In this document: piece by piece, positions 7,429 to 13,992 of the stretch
Layout of the letters: each line of letters starts with the position of its first letter
Numbering within the stretch: the stretch's first letter is position 1
Origin: DASVSE01 sp036399715
GTDB taxonomy: Bacteria; Bacteroidota; Rhodothermia; Rhodothermales; Rubricoccaceae
Assembly: GCA_036399715.1 (NCBI GenBank)
Contig: DASWMO010000082.1
Location: 1-14,676 of the forward strand
DNA: 14,676 bases
Direction of reading: 5' to 3'
Translations under genes and position numbers: made by a program
The notes under the pieces: generated by a model
What the model saw: the letters and a program-made list of their open reading frames with translations, nothing else
The model's database searches: none
Told to the model about the DNA's origin: nothing

Positions 7429-7654
7429 GATTCGATGTACGGCGCCGCCGATTGCCTCCACGGGCCGCCGATTCGCTGCACGACGCCTCCGATTGAGTGC
7501 ACGGGCCACCGATCGGCTGCACGGTGCCGTCGATTCGATGCACGGAGCCTCCGATTGCCTGCACGAGTCCTCCGATTCGCTGCCCGGTGCCGCTGATTGC
7601 CTGCACGCTGCCATTGAGGCAGTGTAAGCCGCCATTGAGGCAGTGCACGGTGCC
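7429..7654. repeat. array of eleven degenerate 20-21 bp tandem units
   Basis: Directly after the stop of the secreted protein gene, the otherwise gene-free 340-bp gap 7407-7746 is filled by a head-to-tail array. Units begin at 7429, 7450, 7470, 7491, 7511, 7532, 7553, 7574, 7595, 7613 and 7634. Lengths are 21, 20, 21, 20, 21, 21, 21, 21, 18, 21 and 21 bp. The core is GATT, then CGCTG, CGATG or GCCTG, then CACG, a variable base or two, and a GCC-rich end. Two unit types (GATTCG and GATTGCC) tend to alternate. The last two units share GCCATTGAGGCAGTG, and CTGCC-ATTGA-GGCAG at 7608-7622 is a small perfect hairpin. There are no spacers, so this is not CRISPR. Whether it acts as DNA, as a 3' UTR or not at all is unknown. 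Confidence 0.85.
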
Positions 7655-7691
7655 CCCGCTCACCCCACAGGGCCGAGGCGCCCCGACACGA

Positions 7692-7727
7692 CAGCGCGGA
7701 GGCCCGACACTCCGGACCTCCGCGCTG
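7692..7727. terminator. strong hairpin between the 21-bp array and the mdh 3' end
   Basis: CAGCGCGGAGG (7692-7702) is perfectly complementary to CCTCCGCGCTG (7717-7727), an 11-bp GC-rich stem with a 14-nt loop. It lies about 20 nt past the mdh stop on the minus strand and could also end transcription coming from the plus-strand gene. Neither side carries a T-run, so it may be a transcript-end stabiliser or a Rho-linked end instead of a classical intrinsic terminator. Confidence 0.55.
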
Positions 7728-7746
7728 AACCGTCGAAACGCCCGCG

Positions 7747-8682
7747 TTATGCCGCGTTCTTGATCGCCTCGTAGGCATCAAGGAGCTCCTGCACGGCGGC
7801 GCCGGACTGCAGCATCGTCGCCTTCTCCTCGGCGTCGAGCGCGAGCTCGATGGTCTCCTGGATGCCGCCCGCGCCGAGCTTGACGGGGACGCCGATAAAC
7901 ATCTCGTTCAGGCCGTACTGGCCCGTCACCCACGCCGCGACGGGCAGCACGCGGCCCGAGTTCTTCACGATGGCCTCGACCATCTCGGCCGCGCCCGCGC
8001 CGGGCGCGTACCACGCCGACGTGCCCATCAGGCCGACGAGTTCACCGCCGCCCTTCTTGGTGCGGTCGATGATCTCGGCGAGGCGCTCGGCCGGGATGAG
8101 GTCCGTGACGGGCTGAGTGCCGATCGTCGTGAAGCGCGGCAGCGGCGTCATCGTGTCGCCGTGCCCGCCGAGGAGCATCGCGTTGATGTCGCGGATCGAG
8201 ACGCCGAGCTCCATCTTGAGGAACGTCCGGAAGCGCGCCGTGTCCAGCACGCCGGCCATGCCCATCACGCGGTTCGACGGGAAGCCGGACTCCATGTACG
8301 CGACGTAGGTCATCACGTCGAGCGGGTTCGAGACGACGATCAGGATCGTGTTCGGCGAGTGCTCGACGACCTGCCGCGTGACGCTGGACACGATGTCGGC
8401 GTTGACCTTCAGGAGGTCGTCGCGGGACATGCCGGGCTTGCGCGGAAGGCCGGCCGTGATGACCGTGATGTCCGACCCGGCCGTGAGCGCGTAGTCGTCG
8501 CCGCCCTCGATGACCGTGTCGAAGCCGTGGATCGGCGCGGTCTGCATGAGGTCCAGCGCCTTGCCCTTGGCGACGCCGGCGTTGATGTCGATGAGGGCGA
8601 TGTGCTGGACGATGTCCATGCGGGCGACGCACTCGGCGACGGTCGCGCCGACGTTGCCGGCTCCGACGACGGTCAGTTTCAT
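7747..8682 (-). CDS. mdh: NAD-dependent malate dehydrogenase
   Basis: A 311-residue cytoplasmic enzyme of the citric acid cycle that interconverts malate and oxaloacetate with NAD. The Rossmann dinucleotide loop is GAGNVG at residues 7-12, and Asp32 at the end of the second strand favours NAD over NADP. The mobile-loop arginines Arg81 and Arg87 (GLPRKPGMSRDDLL) are those of malate rather than lactate dehydrogenases. Asn119 (VSNPLD), Asp147 and Arg150 (VLDTARF) and catalytic His174 (GGHGDTM) are all present. Length and sequence match the LDH-like MDH group found in many Bacteroidota. ATG 8682 directly precedes the first beta strand, so the start is secure. The gene stands alone: it follows the partner-switching operon on the same strand, but a 125-bp gap with its own promoter-like string separates them. 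Confidence 0.97.
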   Translation of the reverse strand: MKLTVVGAGNVGATVAECVARMDIVQHIALIDINAGVAKGKALDLMQTAPIHGFDTVIEGGDDYALTAGSDITVITAGLPRKPGMSRDDLLKVNADIVSSVTRQVVEHSPNTILIVVSNPLDVMTYVAYMESGFPSNRVMGMAGVLDTARFRTFLKMELGVSIRDINAMLLGGHGDTMTPLPRFTTIGTQPVTDLIPAERLAEIIDRTKKGGGELVGLMGTSAWYAPGAGAAEMVEAIVKNSGRVLPVAAWVTGQYGLNEMFIGVPVKLGAGGIQETIELALDAEEKATMLQSGAAVQELLDAYEAIKNAA

Positions 8683-8727
8683 GGGGATGCGGGAAGGCGC
8701 GCGGCTGCGCGCAGGAGAGGGGAGAAG

Positions 8728-8737
8728 GCGGAGGATA
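8728..8737 (-). promoter_or_regulatory. candidate -10/-7 element of mdh
   Basis: Read on the minus strand, TATCCTCCGC lies about 45 nt upstream of the mdh ATG. It closely resembles TATCCTTCGG ahead of the secreted repeat protein gene. No clear -33 TTG was found at the usual distance. The surrounding gap 8683-8807 holds only GC-rich sequence, including a ten-base direct repeat (GGATGCGGGA at 8685-8694 and 8747-8756) on either side of this element. Confidence 0.3.
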
Positions 8738-8807
8738 CTCGGGCGCGGATGCGGGAGCGCTTCCGGGTGGTCGAAGCGCGGACGAAAACGTGGCCCACCG
8801 CGGGCGA

Positions 8808-9275
8808 CTAGCCGTCGCGCCGGGCCGTGAGGCGGACCTCGTTGACGCCGCGGCGGTACGCGTAGCCGACCTGCGCGACGAGGCGGCGGATGAGCAGAAG
8901 GCCGTAGCCGTGGGGGGCGCGCGCGCGGAGAATCTCGGCGGGGCCGGGCGCGGGCGCCGTCGTCGGGTCGAAGCGAGGGCCGCGGTAGCGGACGTGGACG
9001 GTCAGGCCCTCCGCGTCATGGCGGCCCGAGACGACGATGCGGCCGTGCGCGGGGTCCGACATGCCGTGCTCGATGGCGTTGGCCGCGGCCTCGTCGGTCG
9101 CCTGCACGAGGCGCCGCGCGGCCGCCTCGGGCAGGCCGCACGTGCCCGCCCACGCCTCGACGGCCCGGCGCAGGCGAGACAGCTCGGCCGTGCGCCCGGC
9201 GAGGCGCACGGTTCCGAGAACCGTCGCGCCGACGCGGAGCGCGCCCGGGCGCGCCGAGGCCGCCCGGGCGCTCAC
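8808..9275 (-). CDS. RsbW/SpoIIAB-type serine kinase (HATPase_c_2 anti-sigma factor)
   Basis: A 155-residue GHKL ATP-binding protein of the anti-sigma serine-kinase type. Family members bind a partner, often a sigma factor, and phosphorylate a STAS protein. The N-box is QATDEAAANAIEHG with Glu62 and Asn66, and the G2 region is HGYGLLLIRRL at 122-132. The G1 box reads RYRGPRFDP (96-104). Where family members usually have Asp followed by x-G-x-G, Tyr97 replaces the Asp and Arg101 replaces the second Gly. ATP binding may therefore be altered. The first 20 residues are an Ala/Arg-rich tail. GTG 9275 overlaps the upstream stop as GTGA, which supports this start and suggests translational coupling to the STAS gene. 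It is the last gene of the phosphatase-STAS-kinase operon. No sigma factor gene follows. Confidence 0.85.
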   Translation of the reverse strand: MSARAASARPGALRVGATVLGTVRLAGRTAELSRLRRAVEAWAGTCGLPEAAARRLVQATDEAAANAIEHGMSDPAHGRIVVSGRHDAEGLTVHVRYRGPRFDPTTAPAPGPAEILRARAPHGYGLLLIRRLVAQVGYAYRRGVNEVRLTARRDG

Positions 9276-9673
9276 GGCGCCTCGCCGGCTGCGGGGGCGC
9301 CGGCCGCAGCCGTCTCGCCAGCCGAGATGTCGCCGAAGAGAGCGGCCGCCTCGGCAGCGGACGGCGCGAAGCGGAACACCTCGGGGAAGCCGAGCAGGTC
9401 GAACGTCTCAAAGACCCGCTCGGGCAGGGCCGCGATCACGATGTCGCCGCCAGCCGCCCGCGCGGGCTCCAACATGGCCATAAACACTCCCAGCCCGGCC
9501 GACGAGACGTAGGTCAGGCCCGACCCGTCGGCGACGATCTGGGCGCCGCCCTCGGCGAGGCACGCCGCGAGGGCGGCCTCGAACTCGGGGGCCGTGTGGG
9601 CGTCGAGGTCGCCCGATAGGGCGAGCACGCGAGCTGCGCCGAGGCGCGAGAAGGAGACGGAAAAGTGGCTCAC
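9272..9673 (-). CDS. STAS-domain anti-anti-sigma protein (RsbV/SpoIIAA-like)
   Basis: A 133-residue protein with one STAS domain (about 3-112): FSRLGAARVLALSGDLDAHT, then a helix and LTYVSSAGLGVFMAML. Ser58 aligns with the Ser phosphorylated in SpoIIAA and RsbV. In the family, the unphosphorylated form sequesters the HATPase kinase and the phosphatase restores it. The last 20 or so residues are an Ala/Gly-rich, low-complexity tail. The GTG 9673 start is 28 nt after the phosphatase stop. The 3' end overlaps the kinase start by four bases (GTGA). This is the middle gene of the three-gene operon and the likely substrate of both neighbours. Confidence 0.9.
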   Translation of the reverse strand: MSHFSVSFSRLGAARVLALSGDLDAHTAPEFEAALAACLAEGGAQIVADGSGLTYVSSAGLGVFMAMLEPARAAGGDIVIAALPERVFETFDLLGFPEVFRFAPSAAEAAALFGDISAGETAAAGAPAAGEAP

Positions 9674-9701
9674 AGTGGGGCAGGAGGAGAGAGGGCGGGC
9701 G

Positions 9702-11942
9702 TCAGGCTCGGTGCGATGCGGACGAGCCTCCGGGTGCCGACCCGGTTAGCCCGTCCTTCCATTTCAGCACGACGACTGTCACGTCGTCGGCGGGCGCGTC
9801 GGGCGTGGCGGACCACGCGCGGTGCTCGGCGAGCAGGGCGTCGAGCACCGCGCGGGCGGGGAGGGCGCGGTGTCGCTCGGCGGCGGCGAGCAGGCGCGTG
9901 TAGCCCCACTCCTCGCCGGCCGCGTCGCGCGCCTCGACGAGGCCGTCGGTGTAGAACAAGACCGCGTCGCCAGGCGCGAGCGTCACCGTCTGCTCGTCCA
10001 GCGTGCGGCGGAAGAGGGACGGCGAGCCCAGCCCGAGCGCGACGCCGCGGCCGCGGAGCAGGCGCGCGCCGCCGTCGGCGAGGGCCGGGTCTCGGGCCAG
10101 GACCGGCGGGCAGTGGCCGGCCCGCGCGACGGCGAGCGTGCCGTCGGCAGCGTCCACGACGGCGTAGGCCGCCGAGACGAACGTGCCCACGCGGAGGCTC
10201 GGCCCGAGCGCCTCGGAGGCGCGGCACAGGAACTCGGTCGGCGAGCGCGTGAGCCGCGCGCCGACGCCGAAGATGCCCTTCAGCTCGGCCATGTGGAAGG
10301 CGGCGGCCGTGCCCTTGCCCGAGACGTCGGCGACGATGACGCCCGCGCACGTCTCCGAGAGCGTGATGGCGTCGTAGTAGTCCCCGCCGATCTCGCGGGC
10401 GGGGCGCTCGTCGGCGGCGATGTCGAGCCCGGGAAGGCACGGCAGCGACTGCGGGAAGAGGCGCATCTGGACCTCGCGGGCGAGGGCGAGTTCGCGGGCG
10501 AGACGCTCGCGGTCGAGGGCGCCTGCGACGAGGTCCGCGTTGGCAAGCGCGAGCGCGGCCTGGGCAGCGAACGCGTCGAGCGCGGCGACGTCGTCGGCCT
10601 CGTAAGCGTCGGGCGTGCGGCGGGCGGCGAGGAGGGCGCCGCGCGGAGCCTCGCCGCGGGCGGCAAGCGGTAGCACGACGAGGCTGCCGAGGCCGCTGCC
10701 GGGCCGTGCATGGACACGGTGGTCCGCCTCGGCGCGACCGAGCACGAGCGGCGTGGCGCCTGCGGCGCGCGCGAGGGCGTCCGAGTCGGCCGCGGCCGTC
10801 GCGGCGTCGACGGTGAGGCCCTCCGCCGCGGCGACGCGGGCCGTGAGGTCGCCGTGGTCGAGGTCCGACAGCACGACCCACGCCGCGTCGGCGAGGCCGG
10901 CCTCGACGGGCCCGTGGGCGATGGCCTGCACGAGCGCCGCCCGGTCCAGGACGCTGCCCGCGAAGCCGGCGAGGGCCTGGAACGCGCGGCGCTCCCCGGC
11001 ACGCGCAGGCTCGGCCGCGGGCAGCCCGAACAGCAGCACGAGGCCGGCCGTGAGGCTGTACATCGCGCCGAGGCCCATCGCGAGCGACGCCAGCCCGCCC
11101 ACGGACCGGCTCAGGACGTAGCTCGCCGGGATCCGCTCGGGGCCACCGGCGACGCTCAGGCCGCCCGCTCCGGCCGTCCGAAGTGCGAGCAAGCCGACGA
11201 GCGCGGCGAAGAGGGCGAACACGAGGCCGGCCGCGGCGAGGCGCTCGCGGCCCGACAGCAGCGCCACCCACCGCTGCCGGAGCACGAGCGCGAGCCCGAA
11301 CATGATCGCCGCGGCGTCGAAGGCGACGGCGGGGCCCGACGGTGCGACGTCGATGCGGCTGCCCGCCCACGCCAGCGCCGACACGACGGTCGCGCCGAGG
11401 GCCGCACGCCACAGCCCGACCGTCCACCGCCCGCGGCGGAACAGCACGAGCGGCCGCAGCCCGAGGGCGAGCGCGACCGCGAACGCCGCCTCGGCGACGC
11501 CGAGCGTGAGGCCCGACGCGGCGGCCGTGAGCCCGCGCACGACGCCGCCGCCGACGCTGCCGCTCGCCGCCGCCGCAGCGCCTTCGGCGAGCGCGAGCAG
11601 GCCGGCGGCCGCGAGCACGCGCGCGAGCGACCGGACGGGCCACGCGCCGCCGCGCCCGGGGGCGGCCGCATCGGCCTGGGCCGCCTCGGGCCGCGCGGCC
11701 TCGCCCCGCGACGCGACGGCATAGGCCAGCACGACGAGCGCGACGGCGACGGCATCGAGCCCGGCCGACGTCGCGACCGTCGGCGCGAGCCCGGCGAGGA
11801 CGTACGCCGACCGCGCCGCGCCGACCGCCGCGAACCCGACGGCGACGCCCGTCCACGCGGCCGCGCGGCGCCCCGCCGTCGCGACGGCCGCCTGCGCCGC
11901 GCGGCGCACCCTCGGCGGGACGGCAGGCAGGACAACTGGCAC
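9702..11942 (-). CDS. membrane-bound GAF-SpoIIE/PP2C serine phosphatase (RsbU-like)
   Basis: A 746-residue protein from GTG 11942. About eight membrane helices occupy residues 27-312. A GAF-like domain follows at about 320-470, then a linker helix with REVQMRLFPQSLP, and a PPM/SpoIIE phosphatase domain to the C terminus. The metal-binding aspartates are present: GGDYYD at 519-524 (Asp521, Asp524), DVSGKG at 539-544, TDGLVEA with Asp666, and DDVTVV with Asp719 and Asp720. By family knowledge it dephosphorylates the STAS partner encoded next, under control of the membrane or GAF input. The frame stays open far upstream, but that part lies antisense to the divergent gene and its composition looks like a shadow. 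GTG 11942 is the first good start downstream of the AT-rich promoter-like island; GTG 11909 is an alternative. It is the first gene of the operon. Confidence 0.9.
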   Translation of the reverse strand: MPVVLPAVPPRVRRAAQAAVATAGRRAAAWTGVAVGFAAVGAARSAYVLAGLAPTVATSAGLDAVAVALVVLAYAVASRGEAARPEAAQADAAAPGRGGAWPVRSLARVLAAAGLLALAEGAAAAASGSVGGGVVRGLTAAASGLTLGVAEAAFAVALALGLRPLVLFRRGRWTVGLWRAALGATVVSALAWAGSRIDVAPSGPAVAFDAAAIMFGLALVLRQRWVALLSGRERLAAAGLVFALFAALVGLLALRTAGAGGLSVAGGPERIPASYVLSRSVGGLASLAMGLGAMYSLTAGLVLLFGLPAAEPARAGERRAFQALAGFAGSVLDRAALVQAIAHGPVEAGLADAAWVVLSDLDHGDLTARVAAAEGLTVDAATAAADSDALARAAGATPLVLGRAEADHRVHARPGSGLGSLVVLPLAARGEAPRGALLAARRTPDAYEADDVAALDAFAAQAALALANADLVAGALDRERLARELALAREVQMRLFPQSLPCLPGLDIAADERPAREIGGDYYDAITLSETCAGVIVADVSGKGTAAAFHMAELKGIFGVGARLTRSPTEFLCRASEALGPSLRVGTFVSAAYAVVDAADGTLAVARAGHCPPVLARDPALADGGARLLRGRGVALGLGSPSLFRRTLDEQTVTLAPGDAVLFYTDGLVEARDAAGEEWGYTRLLAAAERHRALPARAVLDALLAEHRAWSATPDAPADDVTVVVLKWKDGLTGSAPGGSSASHRA

Positions 11943-12025
11943 GGCGGCGGTGGGCCGCGGACGGCCCGGCAGGGAGGAGGCCGGCGCGGAGGCGGCGGAG
12001 GACGCCGGTGGCCGGACCGGCGGTG

Positions 12026-12037
12026 CGAATATATCCG
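12026..12037. promoter_or_regulatory. TATA-like divergent promoter island
   Basis: CGAATATATCCG is the only AT-rich block in the 126-bp gap between the phosphatase operon and the divergent repeat-protein gene. Read on the plus strand it gives TATATCCG (12030-12037), about 31 nt before GTG 12069. Read on the minus strand it gives TATATTCG (12033-12026), about 83 nt before GTG 11942. Both resemble a TAnnTTTG-type -7 element. If both are used, the two promoters overlap and would compete or be co-regulated. No good -33 TTG is visible for either. Confidence 0.4.
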
Positions 12038-12068
12038 GGCAACCCGTCGCGCCCGCCTCCCGTAGCCG

Positions 12069-13970
12069 GTGGACGCTCTCCCGCTCTCCGTGCGCCGCCT
12101 CGTCTCCCGCTTTCTCCTCGTCGCCCTCGCCGTCGCCGCTGGCGTCGCCGTGTGGCGCTTCGCCGGCGGCAGCCGCGGCGGGGCCGTCGTCGCCCTCGAC
12201 GGCCTCCGCGCCGAGTCCCTTGCCCACCAGGCATTCCGCCTCGACGCCCCGGCGCGCCTCGCGCTCGACGCCGCGGGTTCGTTCGAGGAGCGGCCCGACA
12301 CCGCCCTCGCCGCCTTTGGCTGGATCGTCCGCCGGGCGGACGGGGCGCTCGTGTGGCGGCAGCGGCCGGGCGTGCACCCGCCGCGCGGCCTCGTCTCGGC
12401 CGTCCGCGACACGGTGCGCCTGGACGCCGGGGTCTACGACGCCTACTTCGCGAGCTACGGCGACCCGGTGGTGCGGGCCGCGGCCGCCCCGGCTGCGCCG
12501 CCGTCGGGCCTGCGCGAGCGCATCCGCGAGGCGCTCTCGCGCGGAGGGCGCGCGTGGCAGGGCGAGTCCGGCCGCTGGCACTTCCGCGCGACCGGCGCGA
12601 CCGCGGCCGACCGCGACCTCGCCGTCGCCCTCGACGACGAACCTGCGCCCGTCGACGACGCCGAAACCGTCTGGGCCGAGCAGGCTCTCGGCAGCGGCCG
12701 CCGCGAGTCCGCCCTCATCCGCGTCTCGGCGCCCGTGACGGTCCGCGTCGAGGCCGTCCTGGAAGCCGCGGGCGACGTCGTCGCGGACAGCGCGGCGATC
12801 GTGCGTGTCGGCGCCCCGGCCGACACCGTCTGGGCCTTCGCCGCGAGGGGCACCGTCCCGGCGGGTGGATCGGTCAAAAACCGCCGCGTCGACGCGCGCG
12901 TGCGGCTCACGCCAGGCCTCTATCGCGCGACGGTCCATACGGACGGCGTCCACGCCGCGGGCGACTGGACGGCGACGCCGCCGTGGGCGCCGTGGACGTG
13001 GGGCGTCCGCATCTCGCGTACGGGTGCGCCCGCATCGGCGGTCGGGCTCGTGGACACCGAGGCGATCGCGGCCGAGGTCCGCGCGGGCACGAGCCGCCTG
13101 CCCGTCCTCGCCGAGGCGCGCTGCGTCGGCACGAGCCGCACGGTCGACGTCGGGTTCGTCCTCTCGGCGACCGTCGACGCGCTCGTCGTCGCGCAGGGCG
13201 AAATCACGTCCGACGGCGCCTACGACTACGCGACGCTCGTCCGTGGCGCCGCCGGCGCCGGGGAGACGGTCTGGACGATGACCCGAGACGAGTCCGAGTC
13301 GGCCGGCGGCGACAGCCGCAACCGCCGCGTGGCGCACCTGCTCGCCCTCGCGCCGGGCGCCTACACGCTCCGCTACCAGACCGACGGCTCGCACGACTGC
13401 GAGGACGGCTACTCGTCAGGGAGCGACCCGGACGACGAGGGCTTCTGGGGCGCCACGGTTGTCGCGCTCGACCCGGCCCTCGACCCGGCGACCATCCAGC
13501 GCCTCGCCCCGATCTCGACCGGCGTCAGCACGGGCGACGAAGACGAGCCGGTGTACGGCGACGAGGGCCCGAACAGCCAGCTCGGGGTAACCGTCGCGAG
13601 GGGAGGAGAGGAGATTCTCGCCTTCGAGCGCGTCGGCAACGACGCCCGGCTGGAGCGGGCCTTTACGCTCGACGCGGCAACGCGCATCCGCATCGTCGCG
13701 GCGGGCGAACTGCTCCCGAGCGCGGCCCTCGACACGGGCTGGATCGAGAACGCGCAGGGCGAGCGCGTCTGGGAGCTCACGCGCGCCAACTCGGTCCCGG
13801 CCGGCGGGCAGCCCAAAAACCGCCGCTTCGACGGCGTGCTCACGCTCGCCCCGGGCCGCTACACCGCCCACTACGTCACCGACGACCGCCACGCCTACGG
13901 TGCCTTCGACGGCCCCGCGCCGGACGACGCCGAGTGGGGCCTCCGCATCGAGCGCCTCGCCGACGAGTAG
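12069..13970 (+). CDS. membrane-anchored extracytoplasmic protein with four repeated modules
   Basis: A 633-residue protein from GTG 12069 (GTG 12090, seven codons later, is possible). Residues 8-28 form one hydrophobic helix after VRR, so the rest should lie outside the cytoplasmic membrane. Four homologous modules of 90-115 residues start near residues 52, 208, 355 and 530. Each begins with a strand like AFTLDA, then VW (residues 95, 254, 401, 567). In modules 2-4 this is followed by AGG, KNRR or RNRR (270, 417, 583), L-PG-Y, and TD-x-x-H. Each of modules 2-4 ends with a WG strand (WGVRI, WGATV, WGLRI). Module 1 is diverged and lacks KNRR. The pattern suggests beta sandwiches, but I recognise no named family and no catalytic motif. 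It diverges from the partner-switching operon across a shared AT island, and prmA follows 22 nt downstream. Confidence 0.8.
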   Translation: MDALPLSVRRLVSRFLLVALAVAAGVAVWRFAGGSRGGAVVALDGLRAESLAHQAFRLDAPARLALDAAGSFEERPDTALAAFGWIVRRADGALVWRQRPGVHPPRGLVSAVRDTVRLDAGVYDAYFASYGDPVVRAAAAPAAPPSGLRERIREALSRGGRAWQGESGRWHFRATGATAADRDLAVALDDEPAPVDDAETVWAEQALGSGRRESALIRVSAPVTVRVEAVLEAAGDVVADSAAIVRVGAPADTVWAFAARGTVPAGGSVKNRRVDARVRLTPGLYRATVHTDGVHAAGDWTATPPWAPWTWGVRISRTGAPASAVGLVDTEAIAAEVRAGTSRLPVLAEARCVGTSRTVDVGFVLSATVDALVVAQGEITSDGAYDYATLVRGAAGAGETVWTMTRDESESAGGDSRNRRVAHLLALAPGAYTLRYQTDGSHDCEDGYSSGSDPDDEGFWGATVVALDPALDPATIQRLAPISTGVSTGDEDEPVYGDEGPNSQLGVTVARGGEEILAFERVGNDARLERAFTLDAATRIRIVAAGELLPSAALDTGWIENAQGERVWELTRANSVPAGGQPKNRRFDGVLTLAPGRYTAHYVTDDRHAYGAFDGPAPDDAEWGLRIERLADE

Positions 13971-13992
13971 CCTTCCTGTTTCCCTCCGTTCT

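Noticed and set aside
7429..7654. CRISPR array
   Set aside because: Units are contiguous with no unique spacers, are degenerate, and no cas genes are in the window.
7346..7663. minus-strand open frame through the 21-bp array reading heptads such as GGSVHRI
   Set aside because: The heptad look follows from a 21-bp DNA period. Other frames are equally open, and the 20-bp units break the pattern, so I do not call a gene.
7747..8682. lactate dehydrogenase as an alternative call for mdh
   Set aside because: Arg81 in the substrate loop (GLPRKPGMSR) is the malate-specific residue; lactate dehydrogenases have Gln there.
8697..8712. GCGCGC-GGCT-GCGCGC hairpin in the mdh leader as a riboswitch-like element
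   Set aside because: A short alternating GC palindrome is expected by chance in this composition, and no conserved riboswitch core is visible around it.
11943..13394. N-terminal extension of the phosphatase frame up to 13394
   Set aside because: This part lies antisense to the fourfold repeat gene and across the promoter-like island. The phosphatase family does not need it, and a good GTG start with membrane helices follows at 11942.
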